Made by a program: the position numbers and the translations under genes. A stretch of 64,000 nucleotides of DNA from Aequorivita aquimaris. GTDB taxonomy: Bacteria; Bacteroidota; Bacteroidia; Flavobacteriales; Flavobacteriaceae. Below, piece after piece: positions 25,109 through 34,529 of this stretch. The stretch lies in contig NZ_JRWG01000003.1 in the NCBI RefSeq assembly GCF_001573155.1, positions 124,001-188,000 on the forward strand. Direction: 5' to 3'. The notes beneath the pieces are model-generated. The model worked only from the letters and a program-made list of their open reading frames with translations, had not been told where the DNA came from and ran no database searches. Every line of letters begins with the position of its first letter. The first letter of the stretch is position 1.

Positions 25109-26253
25109 TAGTTTACATACTCTGTAATTTCCAAACCATACCCAATCATCCCAACACGTTTGGTCTGCTCGCTGTTTGAAATAAGGCGGATTTTATGGAT
25201 TCCCAAATCGTGAAGAATTTGGGCTCCAATTCCAAAATCCTTGCTGTCCATTTCAATACGCGGAGCTTTGGCAATTTCGTTTGGTTTTTGGGCTTCTTTC
25301 AGCTCTTTTAAACGGTTTAAGAGATTTAGCGATTGGCTCTGCTGGTTTATGAAAACAATAGCGCCTTTCCCTTCCCCGTTGATTACGTTGAACATGTCAT
25401 CCAACTTCTGTTCGGCGTTGTTGGTGAGCGTTCCCAAAATGTCGCCATTTACCAAAGTTGCGTTTACGCGAACCAGTACGGGTTCATTTTCTTTCCACGA
25501 ACCTTTTGTAAGCGCGATGTGAATTTGGTCGTTTGTGGTCTGTTTGTATGCGCGAAGCCTAAAATCCCCAAATTTTGTATTTATTTTGAAATCTTCCTTT
25601 TTTTCAATTAAGGAATCGTTTTCCATGCGGTATTTTACCAAATCTTCGATGGAAATGAGTTTCAAATCAAACTTCTTGGCAACCTTCATCAATTCTGGTA
25701 GCCGCGCCATCGTGCCATCCTCATTTAAAATTTCAACCAAAATACCCGCAGGTTTTAATCCTGCCAAACGTGCAAGATCGATTGCGGCCTCGGTATGTCC
25801 GGTTCTTCTCAAAACGCCACCCTGCTTAGCGCGAAGCGGAAAAATATGTCCCGGTCTGCCCAGATCACTGGCTTTTGTATTTTCATCAACCAAGGCTTTT
25901 ATGGTTTTTGCGCGGTCGTGGACCGAAATGCCCGTGGTACAACCGTGACCAATCAAATCTACCGAAACGGTAAATTGGGTGTGGTGCAATACGGTGTTGT
26001 TTTCCACCATCATATTCAAATCGAGGGCATTGCATCTATCCTCGGTTAAAGGCGCACAAATAAGCCCCCTTCCGTGGGTTGCCATAAAATTGATCATTTC
26101 TGGCGTCACCATTTCGGCGGCGGCAATAAAATCTCCTTCATTTTCCCGATTTTCATCATCAACTACAATAATTATCTTTCCATTGCGAATATCTTCAATG
26201 GCTTCTTCAATAGTGTTGAGTTTAATGGAATTTTCTTTTTCTGTGGAAATCAT
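25105..26253 (-). CDS. ribB: RibBA-type protein: DHBP synthase with a degenerate GTP cyclohydrolase II domain
   Basis: 382 residues, start at 26253 (MISTEKEN; an ATG seven codons earlier is possible). Residues 1-205 form an intact 3,4-dihydroxy-2-butanone-4-phosphate synthase, with [33 protein letters not shown] and [11 protein letters not shown]. This part makes the four-carbon riboflavin precursor from ribulose 5-phosphate. The GCH II half (about 210-382) has the fold pattern ([20 protein letters not shown]) but lacks the zinc cysteines: the segment that normally reads C--GD-F-S--C-C is [17 protein letters not shown] cyclohydrolase activity is therefore unlikely, and a separate RibA should exist elsewhere. 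Monocistronic. Confidence 0.93.
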   Translation of the reverse strand: MISTEKENSIKLNTIEEAIEDIRNGKIIIVVDDENRENEGDFIAAAEMVTPEMINFMATHGRGLICAPLTEDRCNALDLNMMVENNTVLHHTQFTVSVDLIGHGCTTGISVHDRAKTIKALVDENTKASDLGRPGHIFPLRAKQGGVLRRTGHTEAAIDLARLAGLKPAGILVEILNEDGTMARLPELMKVAKKFDLKLISIEDLVKYRMENDSLIEKKEDFKINTKFGDFRLRAYKQTTNDQIHIALTKGSWKENEPVLVRVNATLVNGDILGTLTNNAEQKLDDMFNVINGEGKGAIVFINQQSQSLNLLNRLKELKEAQKPNEIAKAPRIEMDSKDFGIGAQILHDLGIHKIRLISNSEQTKRVGMIGYGLEITEYVNY

Positions 26254-26271
26254 AGCTTTAAATATGTGGTG

Positions 26272-26279
26272 CAAAGATA
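26272..26279 (-). promoter_or_regulatory. Putative -7 box for ribBA
   Basis: TATCTTTG on the minus strand, an exact consensus match, 18 bases before the start at 26253. It supports the shorter start, since the longer one at 26274 would overlap it. Confidence 0.45.
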
Positions 26280-26473
26280 ATAGAAACCTCTATAATTAGC
26301 CATTGCAAACCAGTTTACTTTGGCTATTTTAAAAGTAACCGTCTTATTATAATGCTCCGCTCGATTTGTTGTTTTGAAGTAGTAATAGATAAAACACAAA
26401 TTTCAGAAAAAGAGAAGGTTGCAAGTCAGTGAGAGCAATTTCAGTTTTAGGATGGATATAATGCTAAAGAAAC

Positions 26474-28480
26474 CTAATTTATCATTTGTAGTTCCTCCTT
26501 CATTTTCTTTATATGGTTAAAGTGAAGAAACACATAAATAACGGGGCCTAACAACATAAAAATTATCCAGGCGCCGGTATCTTGATCTTTTCCTAAAACT
26601 TTATAAAATTTTGAACTATTTAAAAGCGATTTAATTGCAAAAATGTACAACGCAATTAACGAAATAATCTGCCCGAGTTGAGAGATTAGTTTTAGTGTTT
26701 CAGATGCTACTAAATCTATATTATTAAATAAAATCATTCCTAAAACACAGACGATGGAAGCAAAATAGGCAACCAATGCTTTTTTTGAAAAACTTGAAGA
26801 TTCTTTAAAATTTTGAAGTGCCGAGGAATATTCTCTATTCTCAAAATCGCCACTCATTTTAAGTTCCATTTCAGTATAACCCTTTAAACTTAGCTGTTGT
26901 AGGGCTGCATTTCTAACTTCTTCAGAATAGCCGTACTGCCTGTAGTTTTTTACAATATCTTTAAGTTGGGTTTCGGTCCTCGATAAAATTAATGCTTTTT
27001 CTTGCTGTGTGAGCAAGATGGTAATTTTGGCTTTCTCGGTAGCTTCCTCTGAATTCTTTTTACCAAACAGTCGCCCAATACGCTGCATAAATGAATCAAA
27101 ATCAAAAATACCTTGGTCTGTGGTTGCGCGGTAGGTGAGCCAAATACTCAAAGGAAGCATAATCGCAGTACTTAGCCAAGTAGCGATAAAAGGGTGCATT
27201 GTGCCATCCTCTGCACTGTTTTTGGCAAAAATACCGATAAAGTGGTAGGTTAAAAATAGTAGAATTGCTACAACCATAGGCAAGCCCATTCCACCTTTTC
27301 TAATGATGGCACCAAGCGGTGCCCCCACAAAAAACAAAATAATACAAGCAATGCCCAAAGCATATTTTTCGTGCAATGCTATTTCGGTTTTGTTCAGTCT
27401 TTTGGTTTTATTTTTAAATTCTACCTTTTTTGCATCCACGGTTTGTAGGGTTCCTTTGGCATTGTTTAGTGCAAGTTTTACAATTTGCAATTGATGGGCT
27501 GGATTATAAATTTCAAGAATGGAGCTTATTGCGGGAGGTTTTGCAGAATCACTAATTTTATTTTCCTTAAATTTTTCTACACCGCTGCGATAGTACATAT
27601 TCTTGGTGTAAGACTGGATATCGGTGGAATAACTCTCTGAAAGCGAATCAATCTCCACACGTAATTCGCTGATGTTATACATGTTTTGATTATTGAGATT
27701 GTTCTCCTTATCAATGTCCTTATTGTTCAGTTCAGTAAGGTCAATATTGATGGAATATTCGTCAAAATAACTCTTTGCAAAGGGTTCGCCTTTTTGTTTC
27801 CCTGGATTTTTGGTCTGGATTTCCTCGTAATAATTTCCCTCCTTTAAAATTAGCGAAAGCGTATTGCTGCCTTCTTCACTGGCGAGCTCCCCGTTGTTCG
27901 CAATGATTACCGTAAAATTTCCATTGGGTTTTGTTTCATTCTTTTTATGAATTACCACATCTTTTAAAAACTGGTCGCGGTCGCCAGATTTCTTCTCAAC
28001 TTTGATATTGAACATATCGCCAATTTGGCTGAACTGCCCCTCAGAAATAACCATGGAAGGCTGAAACTGCGAAATATTCCGCCGCAGGTTCTGCCATTTA
28101 TATTCGGAATAGGGGATAACATTGTTTGCGAAAAAGAAAGCGGTTATGGAAAGTACGATGATAAAACCGATAACGCTACCCATAGCGCGTTGCAAGGAAA
28201 TTCCCGTGGATTTCATGGCGGCAAATTCATATTTTTCCGCAAAACTTCCAAACACCATTAACGAAGTCACCAAAATGGTGAGCGGCAATACCAGCGGAAT
28301 CAATCGCGGCGAAACATACCAGAGAAATTTCAATACAATCCAAACATCCAAATCTTTCCCGGCAAGTTCGGAAATGTAGAGCCAAATGGTCTGCAGCACA
28401 AATATGAACATTAAAATAATGAAGACGCTCAAGAACGTCTTCAAATATGTAACCAATATGTACCTGTCCAGTATTTTCAC
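26474..28480 (-). CDS. LptF/LptG (YjgP/YjgQ) family permease with C-terminal extension
   Basis: 668 residues; ordinary LptF/G are 350-480. Residues 1-450 are the family core: MKILDRYILVTYLKTFLSVF, LIPLVLPLTILVTSLMVFGSFAEKYE, a large periplasmic jellyroll domain, then the C-terminal helices with LGIACIILFFVGAPLGAIIRKGGMGLP. Together with LptB it should extract lipopolysaccharide or a related lipid from the inner membrane. After residue 450 there is an unusual extension: a charged cytoplasmic stretch, a helical part (LKDIVKNYRQYGYSEEVRNA), and three hydrophobic segments (about 565-660). It follows lolA by 8 bp in the ftsK-lolA-lptF operon. Confidence 0.9.
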   Translation of the reverse strand: MKILDRYILVTYLKTFLSVFIILMFIFVLQTIWLYISELAGKDLDVWIVLKFLWYVSPRLIPLVLPLTILVTSLMVFGSFAEKYEFAAMKSTGISLQRAMGSVIGFIIVLSITAFFFANNVIPYSEYKWQNLRRNISQFQPSMVISEGQFSQIGDMFNIKVEKKSGDRDQFLKDVVIHKKNETKPNGNFTVIIANNGELASEEGSNTLSLILKEGNYYEEIQTKNPGKQKGEPFAKSYFDEYSINIDLTELNNKDIDKENNLNNQNMYNISELRVEIDSLSESYSTDIQSYTKNMYYRSGVEKFKENKISDSAKPPAISSILEIYNPAHQLQIVKLALNNAKGTLQTVDAKKVEFKNKTKRLNKTEIALHEKYALGIACIILFFVGAPLGAIIRKGGMGLPMVVAILLFLTYHFIGIFAKNSAEDGTMHPFIATWLSTAIMLPLSIWLTYRATTDQGIFDFDSFMQRIGRLFGKKNSEEATEKAKITILLTQQEKALILSRTETQLKDIVKNYRQYGYSEEVRNAALQQLSLKGYTEMELKMSGDFENREYSSALQNFKESSSFSKKALVAYFASIVCVLGMILFNNIDLVASETLKLISQLGQIISLIALYIFAIKSLLNSSKFYKVLGKDQDTGAWIIFMLLGPVIYVFLHFNHIKKMKEELQMIN

Positions 28481-28488
28481 TTATGCTG

Positions 28489-29127
28489 CTATAGCTTATT
28501 TATGTAGTAGCCGTCTTTCTTATATTTGGTCTCGTCAAAAGTAAACAAGGTTTTGGAAACGGGTTGGTTTGTTTTGAATGAATTTACGGTAAGGGTATAT
28601 TTTGTGCCTTTGTCATCAGTTTGTATCAGCTTGTAAATATGCTTCGTTTGTACATCAATACCCAATAGTATGTCTTTTATTTCAGCTTTTGAATCAATTG
28701 GTATAAGCTTTATATACTGAATTTTTCTGCCCTTCACATTTTGCTCAATGTCCATTTTATAGGTGTAGCCCTTTTCGTAAAATGTCAACATTTTTGAAGG
28801 GGTAATTTCCTTGTCATCCTTTGGATTATAAGCCGAAATGGTTACTTCTTCATCTTCGGGAACAATGGTGTAAATATTTTTTCCGTCAAAAATACGGGTG
28901 GTTCCAAGCATGTTCAAAACATATTTATCGCCCTGTAGCGTAACATCGCCACGGGTTTCTTGGTTTACGTTTTCTTTTGAATTATTCAAATTATACTTAA
29001 AATCGATTGAAATGTTATCGTAGCTCTTTGCTTTTGCTGAAACCTCTTTCAAAAGTGTCTTCGCATCCTGTGCCTGAGAAAAAGTAGTGATAAAAAGAGC
29101 GATTAAAAGAATACCTAATTTTTGCAT
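28489..29127 (-). CDS. lolA: LolA-like outer-membrane lipoprotein carrier
   Basis: 212 residues with signal peptide MQKLGILLIALFITTFSQAQ. The chosen ATG lies one base after the ftsK stop; a start four codons earlier would overlap ftsK. The mature domain shows the LolA half-barrel pattern: SIDFKYNLNNSKENVNQETRGDVTLQGDKYVLNMLGTTRIFDGKNIYTIVPEDEEVTIS, with the sequence RG-v-l-g-kY and dGk-iy-y-p. Such proteins carry lipoproteins across the periplasm. Being fused in one transcript with ftsK and an LptF-like permease links it to envelope assembly. Confidence 0.87.
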   Translation of the reverse strand: MQKLGILLIALFITTFSQAQDAKTLLKEVSAKAKSYDNISIDFKYNLNNSKENVNQETRGDVTLQGDKYVLNMLGTTRIFDGKNIYTIVPEDEEVTISAYNPKDDKEITPSKMLTFYEKGYTYKMDIEQNVKGRKIQYIKLIPIDSKAEIKDILLGIDVQTKHIYKLIQTDDKGTKYTLTVNSFKTNQPVSKTLFTFDETKYKKDGYYINKL

Positions 29128-29128
29128 T

Positions 29129-31489
29129 TTAATTGTCATTTTGTTCGTTATCTAAAAGTTGGTTTAACGCATCTATTGTTGGAACCAAGACTTGCCGTGC
29201 CTTACTGCCCTCAAAGGGGCCCACAATGCCTGCCGCTTCCATTTGATCGATAATTCTTCCAGCCCGATTGTATCCCAGTTTCAACTTTCGCTGTAACAGA
29301 GATGCGGAACCTTGCTGTGCAATCACCAATACTTCTGCGGCTTCACGGAAGAGTTTGTCGCGTTCCTCTATGTCAATATCAAGAGTTGTGCCACCTTCCT
29401 CGCCCTCATATTCTGGCAGCAAATGTGCATCGGGATATGCTTTTTGTGAACCGATAAATTCCGTAATATCTGCTACTTCGGGCGTATCAACAAATGCGCA
29501 CTGAATACGTGTTAACTCGTTGCCCTGGGTGTAAAGCATGTCACCACGGCCAATAAGCTGATCTGCACCCGAATTGTCCAAAATGGTTCTGGAATCTATT
29601 TTACTGGTTACCCTAAAAGCAATACGCGCAGGGAAGTTGGCTTTTATAATACCTGTAATTACGTTTACCGAAGGTCTTTGGGTAGCAATAATCAAATGGA
29701 TTCCGATCGCCCGCGCAAGCTGCGCCAAACGTGCAATGGGCGTTTCCACTTCTTTTCCCGCGGTCATAATTAAATCGGCAAATTCATCTATCACCAAAAC
29801 GATGTACGGCAAAAACCGATGCCCTTCGTTGGGGTTCAATTTTCGGTTTTTGAATTTTGTATTGTATTCCTTAATGTTGCGCACCATGGCATCCTTCAGC
29901 AAATCGTAACGGGCGTCCATTTCGATACAAAGGGAGTTCAATGTATTGATAACCTTTGCGGTATCTGTAATAATAGCTTCTTCGGTGTCGGGCAATTTTG
30001 CCAAATAATGACGTTCAATTTTGTTGAAAAGCGTCAGTTCCACTTTCTTTGGATCTACCAAAACGAATTTCACTTCCGCAGGGTGTTTTTTGTATAAAAG
30101 CGAAGTCAATACAGCATTCAGCCCGACCGATTTTCCCTGTCCCGTGGCTCCTGCCATAAGCATGTGCGGCATTTTCGCCAAATCTACCACAAAGGTTTCA
30201 TTGCTTATTGTTTTTCCAAAAGCGATGGGAAGTTCCATTTCGGCATTTTGAAATTTAGCCGAAGCAATCACCGAACGCATGGAAACAATTTTTGCATTTT
30301 TATTCGGCACCTCAATCCCAATAGTACCGCGACCGGGAATCGGCGCTATAATACGGATACCCAAAGCCGAAAGCGAAAGTGCAATATCGTCCTCAAGGTT
30401 TTTGATTTTTGAAATACGGATACCTGCATCGGGCACAATTTCGTAAAGTGTGACGGTGGGCCCAACGGTTGCCTTTATGTTTGCGATGCCTATTTTATAA
30501 TTGCTGAGGGTTTCAACAATTCGGTTTTTGTTTTCCTCAAGCTCCTCTTGATCGATGGTTATGGCAGCGCCCACGGTATGGTCGCGCAGGAGCTCGATAC
30601 TTGGAAATTTGTAATTGCTCAGTTCCAGTTTTGGGTCAAATTCCCCAAAATCTTTTACAAGTTTATCGCTTAGGTTTTCTATTTCCTCTTCGTCGGCCGC
30701 CTGTTCCACTTCCATTTCCACATCGCCTTCCACATCAGATTTGAGGATAATTTTTTCAACCGGCGGGGGAGGTGGAGGGCTTACTTTTTCTTCAATAAAA
30801 GGTTCGGGAATATTCTCTTCGTCTTCATCTTCAATTTCACTGTTTGCTGTTGAAGTTTTGTGGTCGGTTTTATTTTCATCGGAAACAAACTCTGAGGCAA
30901 TTTGTTTTTTGGAGCTTTTAAAAGCATCGATTGCCATTTCGGGCGTAAGCTTTAATCGAACTACCAAATAGACAATCAATATAAAAATCATTACCAGCAT
31001 AGCGCCAACCAAACCTAAATAATCCTGCATGAGGTCGTTGGTTTCAAAACCGATGATACCGCTGAAAAGTGTTGTTTTTTCTCCAAAAAAACCAAAGAAA
31101 ACAGAAATCCAAAGCATTAAAAGCAAGCCCCAGAACCAAAACTTAGCCAATTGTTTTTTGGCATAGTCGAAAAAATAATAAATTCCCGTTAAGGTTACCA
31201 AAAAGGCAAAAATAAAGGCTGAAATCCCGAAACCGTCATAAATGAAGAAGTGCGCCACGTTGGCACCAAACTTGTTGAGCCAATTTTTGGTTTGCAATTC
31301 GCGCTCTGCCAAAACACCAAGTTCGCTTTGGTCTGCCTGCCAAGTAAAAAAATAGGAAACAAAAGAAAACAACAGTGCCAATCCCAACAAAAACAAAAAG
31401 CTACCTAAAAGTATTTTCTGTTGTTTGGACAGCGAAAAGCTTATTTTTTTACGGGGTGTTTTAGTTGTTGATTTTTTCTTTTTGGCCAT
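29129..31489 (-). CDS. ftsK: DNA translocase FtsK/SpoIIIE
   Basis: 786 residues. A basic N-terminus (MAKKKKSTTKTPRKK) is followed by four to five transmembrane helices (about 25-190), an acidic/proline linker with SPPPPPPVEK (about 190-260), the alpha/beta motor, and a winged-helix gamma domain at the C-terminus (LLQRKLKLGYNRAGRIIDQMEAAGIVGP). Walker A is GATGQGKS near residue 447 and Walker B is PYIVLVIDEFADL. It pumps chromosome termini through the closing septum and helps dimer resolution. It is first in the ftsK-lolA-lptF operon. The 200 bp upstream are AT-rich and hold only a degenerate AAATTT/CAAATT-type low-complexity stretch. Confidence 0.97.
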   Translation of the reverse strand: MAKKKKSTTKTPRKKISFSLSKQQKILLGSFLFLLGLALLFSFVSYFFTWQADQSELGVLAERELQTKNWLNKFGANVAHFFIYDGFGISAFIFAFLVTLTGIYYFFDYAKKQLAKFWFWGLLLMLWISVFFGFFGEKTTLFSGIIGFETNDLMQDYLGLVGAMLVMIFILIVYLVVRLKLTPEMAIDAFKSSKKQIASEFVSDENKTDHKTSTANSEIEDEDEENIPEPFIEEKVSPPPPPPVEKIILKSDVEGDVEMEVEQAADEEEIENLSDKLVKDFGEFDPKLELSNYKFPSIELLRDHTVGAAITIDQEELEENKNRIVETLSNYKIGIANIKATVGPTVTLYEIVPDAGIRISKIKNLEDDIALSLSALGIRIIAPIPGRGTIGIEVPNKNAKIVSMRSVIASAKFQNAEMELPIAFGKTISNETFVVDLAKMPHMLMAGATGQGKSVGLNAVLTSLLYKKHPAEVKFVLVDPKKVELTLFNKIERHYLAKLPDTEEAIITDTAKVINTLNSLCIEMDARYDLLKDAMVRNIKEYNTKFKNRKLNPNEGHRFLPYIVLVIDEFADLIMTAGKEVETPIARLAQLARAIGIHLIIATQRPSVNVITGIIKANFPARIAFRVTSKIDSRTILDNSGADQLIGRGDMLYTQGNELTRIQCAFVDTPEVADITEFIGSQKAYPDAHLLPEYEGEEGGTTLDIDIEERDKLFREAAEVLVIAQQGSASLLQRKLKLGYNRAGRIIDQMEAAGIVGPFEGSKARQVLVPTIDALNQLLDNEQNDN

Positions 31490-31690
31490 TAATGGAACGG
31501 TTGTCTTTTCAGCAAAAATACAAATATCAATGAGGAAAATTTGAAATTACAAAAAACAAATTCAAAATTTAAATTTCAAGCGAAAAGGTTCAATACTCTT
31601 AACGTGGAGAACGCTTAAAAGTATATAAAGAGAATTAAATTACTTCTTTTAAAAAATTTGTGAGAGAAAGTAAGTAAGCGCAATAAAAAC

Positions 31691-32689
31691 CTAGCTCAGC
31701 AAATTATACATTATTAAAAGTTTACCCTCACGTTTCCATTGAATCCAACCATTTGCAACGGTTTTAAAATTGCCATTTAAGAGTAAAACTTTCATCCAAT
31801 CACCTTTAATTTGAACGGCTCTCATAAATTGGTGAGGCGTGTTTACCTCGCCGGAATTTTCAAAAGAGCGCTCACGCACTTTTTCTTTTGAATAGGGTAA
31901 AAATTCAATCGAGTGCATACTTAAAAGAAATTCGGGCCAGTATATTAATCGTCCGGCACGTCTATCTACATAAGAAGTTTGACCGTTGGTTTTATTTACT
32001 ACTATTTCAATAAAATTTTCGCTTACACTTATCACTTTAAAATATAGCCTATCATAATCCAATTTTAAATATTCTGGCACCAAAAATGGGGCAGCGGTGG
32101 CAATTTCAAATTGGTTAAATTTATTTCGTTTAAATGTGATACTGTCATAGGGAGCGTGGTCCATCAAGGATTTTTCGAGATTGAGATTTCCGTAGAAATA
32201 CAGTGTAGGACTTTCGTAATAATTGGGTGAAAAAAATCCCATTCCCATTTCGCTGTTTTCTTCATTCAAGATTTTTTGGGGAATCCCGTCATTAACTTGA
32301 GGGGAATATAGCTTTGCCATTCCCAATGGTTCTGTTTGCGAAGTTGGAGTAGTGGATGGAGGGTCAAATTTTTCGCTTTCTTCCTTTTGAAGTTTATCTC
32401 GCTGCTGAAACTCAAAATATTTATAGCCTATCGCGGCCAGCAAAAGGATTAATAAAAAAACGTTTATTTTAACAAGCAATTTCGTAGCAACATAATAGGC
32501 TATAAAAAAGGAGGCAATAAACCCCACTCCCGCAAAAAGTACTCCATAGCCCACAACTATTGCACCCCCCGCGAGTCCTTGATTTTTACCGGCATCGATA
32601 GCGACAGCAAAATAAAGCCCAATTATAAAACATACTAAAAGCATCAGGATGTAAAAGCCAATACTGGAAGATTTCAGAAGTTTTTTCAT
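31691..32689 (-). CDS. Membrane protein of unknown function, partner of the VWA protein
   Basis: 332 residues. Three hydrophobic segments lie near the N-terminus (about 10-30, 40-72, 77-95), the third leading into a charged linker (FEFQQRDKLQKEESEKF). The remaining about 210 residues are probably extracytoplasmic or cytoplasmic and beta-rich, with YYESPTLYFYGNLNLEKSL, LYFKVISVSENFIEIVVN and VNGWIQW-type (VANGWIQWKREGKL) stretches resembling an SH3-like end. I do not recognise the family. It starts 2 bp after the stop of the VWA gene, so the two are translated together and likely act together. Confidence 0.85.
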   Translation of the reverse strand: MKKLLKSSSIGFYILMLLVCFIIGLYFAVAIDAGKNQGLAGGAIVVGYGVLFAGVGFIASFFIAYYVATKLLVKINVFLLILLLAAIGYKYFEFQQRDKLQKEESEKFDPPSTTPTSQTEPLGMAKLYSPQVNDGIPQKILNEENSEMGMGFFSPNYYESPTLYFYGNLNLEKSLMDHAPYDSITFKRNKFNQFEIATAAPFLVPEYLKLDYDRLYFKVISVSENFIEIVVNKTNGQTSYVDRRAGRLIYWPEFLLSMHSIEFLPYSKEKVRERSFENSGEVNTPHQFMRAVQIKGDWMKVLLLNGNFKTVANGWIQWKREGKLLIMYNLLS

Positions 32690-32691
32690 CC

Positions 32692-34086
32692 TTAAAAGTT
32701 TAAGGTTTTGGTAATTGCTTCCCCTTTTTTCACCTCAACGGTTACAATTTGTGTTTTCCGATCTTTATAATTTCCAAGAGGCGTCACTTTTACTTTATAA
32801 GTTCCGGGATTCAATAAAAATTCTTTGCCACGGCTATAGGTCCTGCCTCCTGCAACATTTTTGCCCGAAGGGCTTTCATCAATTGTAACTACACTGTCTA
32901 TGGAGTTTCCATCCGCTTTCGCATCAATAAAAGCGGTGCCTGTGGTAAAATTGTGTGATACTGGTCTAATTCCACTTGCTTCAACTGTTACGTTTTCAAT
33001 TTCTGTATACGTTTCCAGCCCTTTCATATCACTCAATGCTTGTATGGAAACTTTATAAACTCCTGGATTTATTTCTACTTCCTTAGGTTCGTTATAAGTT
33101 CGGAGAGAGGCTACGGTTTTTCCGTTTGCGTCCAAAACCTTGACCATACAGTCCCAGTTTTTCCCGTTATTTGTGGTGGTTACACCTATTTTTCCACCGT
33201 CAAAGCTTATGGTTTTATGTGTTATTTTATCTTCAAAACTCTGTATCCCTTCCACGGAAACCATTTTTACATCGCTACCTTCAAGTGGAGTAACCTCAAA
33301 ATTGTATTTGCTGGGAGGTAAGTAGAAATAGGCAGTATCCTTATAAGTTCGAACGCTTATGGGAGCTCGTTTTGCAACTACATCGTACGCTTTCACCCAA
33401 GCATCTATTGCTACGCCGTTTTTAACGGCATACACCGAAACATTTCCTTTTGGCTTATCAACGGTTTCCGCAGTGGCCTCATTCATTACATCACTTAGTC
33501 CACTGGCATCGGCAGCATCGTAATATTTACCCTCTCCCGCATTTGCGGCGCACTTAAGTTGTTCCGTTTCGTTTGCTTTTAAGCCGAAACCTACAATGTG
33601 CAATCTAAAATCAATTCCCTCTTTTTTGGCAGCTGTCACAACATTACAAATGTTGCCATCACAGGATTCAATACCATCCGTTATTAAAATAATGGTTGCC
33701 TTTTTCTTTGATTTTCGAAGTCCGTCAATTACTTGTGAAGCTGCGTATGCCAAGGGAGTCATTCCCAAGGGCTTTATCTTTTTTAAGGAAGAGTTTATTT
33801 CACCTTTTGAACTATTTTCCATGGAAACCAGAGTTTCCACGTCTTTGCAATCTCCCTTTTTCCGATGGCCGTAGGCAACAAGGCCCACGTTTTGGTTTGG
33901 GGGAAGCTTATTCACCGTAGTTGAAAGAACCTCAGTGGCTATTTCCATCTTGGTCTTGCCTTGCATTTGGCCCCACATGGAGCCACTGGCGTCATAAATA
34001 AAAATAATGGGAGAAGGGGCTTCGGATTGTGCAGAAAGCTGAATTGAAAACAGCAGTAGACACAAAATTGTGGCTAATTGCTTCAT
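32692..34086 (-). CDS. VWA-domain secreted protein with three repeated C-terminal modules
   Basis: 464 residues with signal peptide MKQLATILCLLLFSIQLSAQ. The von Willebrand A domain (about 25-205) has an intact metal-ion site: YDASGSMWGQ (DxSxS), the distal threonine in GMTPLAYA, and ILITDGIESCDG. The remainder is three tandem modules of about 85 residues (about 212-295, 295-380, 381-464). Each has an RTY turn (SVRTYKD, SLRTYNE, GRTYSRG) and an end strand of the form P--YKV (PPSKYNFEV, NPGVYKVSI, NPGTYKVKV), resembling PEGA-type surface modules. It is probably a periplasmic or surface binding protein that works with the membrane protein encoded 2 bp downstream. Confidence 0.9.
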   Translation of the reverse strand: MKQLATILCLLLFSIQLSAQSEAPSPIIFIYDASGSMWGQMQGKTKMEIATEVLSTTVNKLPPNQNVGLVAYGHRKKGDCKDVETLVSMENSSKGEINSSLKKIKPLGMTPLAYAASQVIDGLRKSKKKATIILITDGIESCDGNICNVVTAAKKEGIDFRLHIVGFGLKANETEQLKCAANAGEGKYYDAADASGLSDVMNEATAETVDKPKGNVSVYAVKNGVAIDAWVKAYDVVAKRAPISVRTYKDTAYFYLPPSKYNFEVTPLEGSDVKMVSVEGIQSFEDKITHKTISFDGGKIGVTTTNNGKNWDCMVKVLDANGKTVASLRTYNEPKEVEINPGVYKVSIQALSDMKGLETYTEIENVTVEASGIRPVSHNFTTGTAFIDAKADGNSIDSVVTIDESPSGKNVAGGRTYSRGKEFLLNPGTYKVKVTPLGNYKDRKTQIVTVEVKKGEAITKTLNF

Positions 34087-34169
34087 AATGAAATTGGTTG
34101 GTTGACCTTAAAGATATAAAAAATATATAATTATTTGTCTATCAACCTTTTGTAAATTTCATTGTAGAT

Positions 34170-34529
34170 TTAAAATTTCGGAATATAAATGATGCAACCA
34201 ATGATAACGGCGGTAAATGCGGCGAAGAATACGGCTCCAGCGGCCACATCTTTTATAAAACCTATTTTGTTATGAAAGTCTGGGTGCACAAAATCGGCAA
34301 TTTCCTCGGCTGCGGTATTTAGGCCTTCAATGCTCATTACCAAACCGATTGCGAAAATTTGAAGTATCCATTCCGTAGTGGAAATTTCAAAATAAAATCC
34401 TGCAACGGTCATAATGATGCCGATTACCGCCTGAACTTGGATGCTTGCCTCGTGGCGTAATAATAGCAAAGCGCCCTTGAATGCGTAACCGCATCCTTTT
34501 AGGCGCTTTCCTAAATATGAATTCCACAT
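34170..34529 (-). CDS. dgkA: Diacylglycerol kinase family protein (DgkA type)
   Basis: 119 residues with three membrane segments. The signature EGLNTAAEEIADFV and the K-[IV]GFIKDVAAGAVFFAA segment identify the prokaryotic DgkA/undecaprenol kinase family. It phosphorylates diacylglycerol or undecaprenol in the inner membrane. The start overlaps the tpx stop by one base (TAATG). Pairing with a peroxiredoxin gene is curious but occurs in other Bacteroidota as far as I recall. Confidence 0.93.
   Translation of the reverse strand: MWNSYLGKRLKGCGYAFKGALLLLRHEASIQVQAVIGIIMTVAGFYFEISTTEWILQIFAIGLVMSIEGLNTAAEEIADFVHPDFHNKIGFIKDVAAGAVFFAAFTAVIIGCIIYIPKF

Noticed and set aside
31538-31590. AAATTTGAAATT/CAAATTC-like low-complexity stretch upstream of ftsK
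   Set aside because: It looks like the common AT-rich spacer type of this phylum; no regular repeat unit or stem could be defined.
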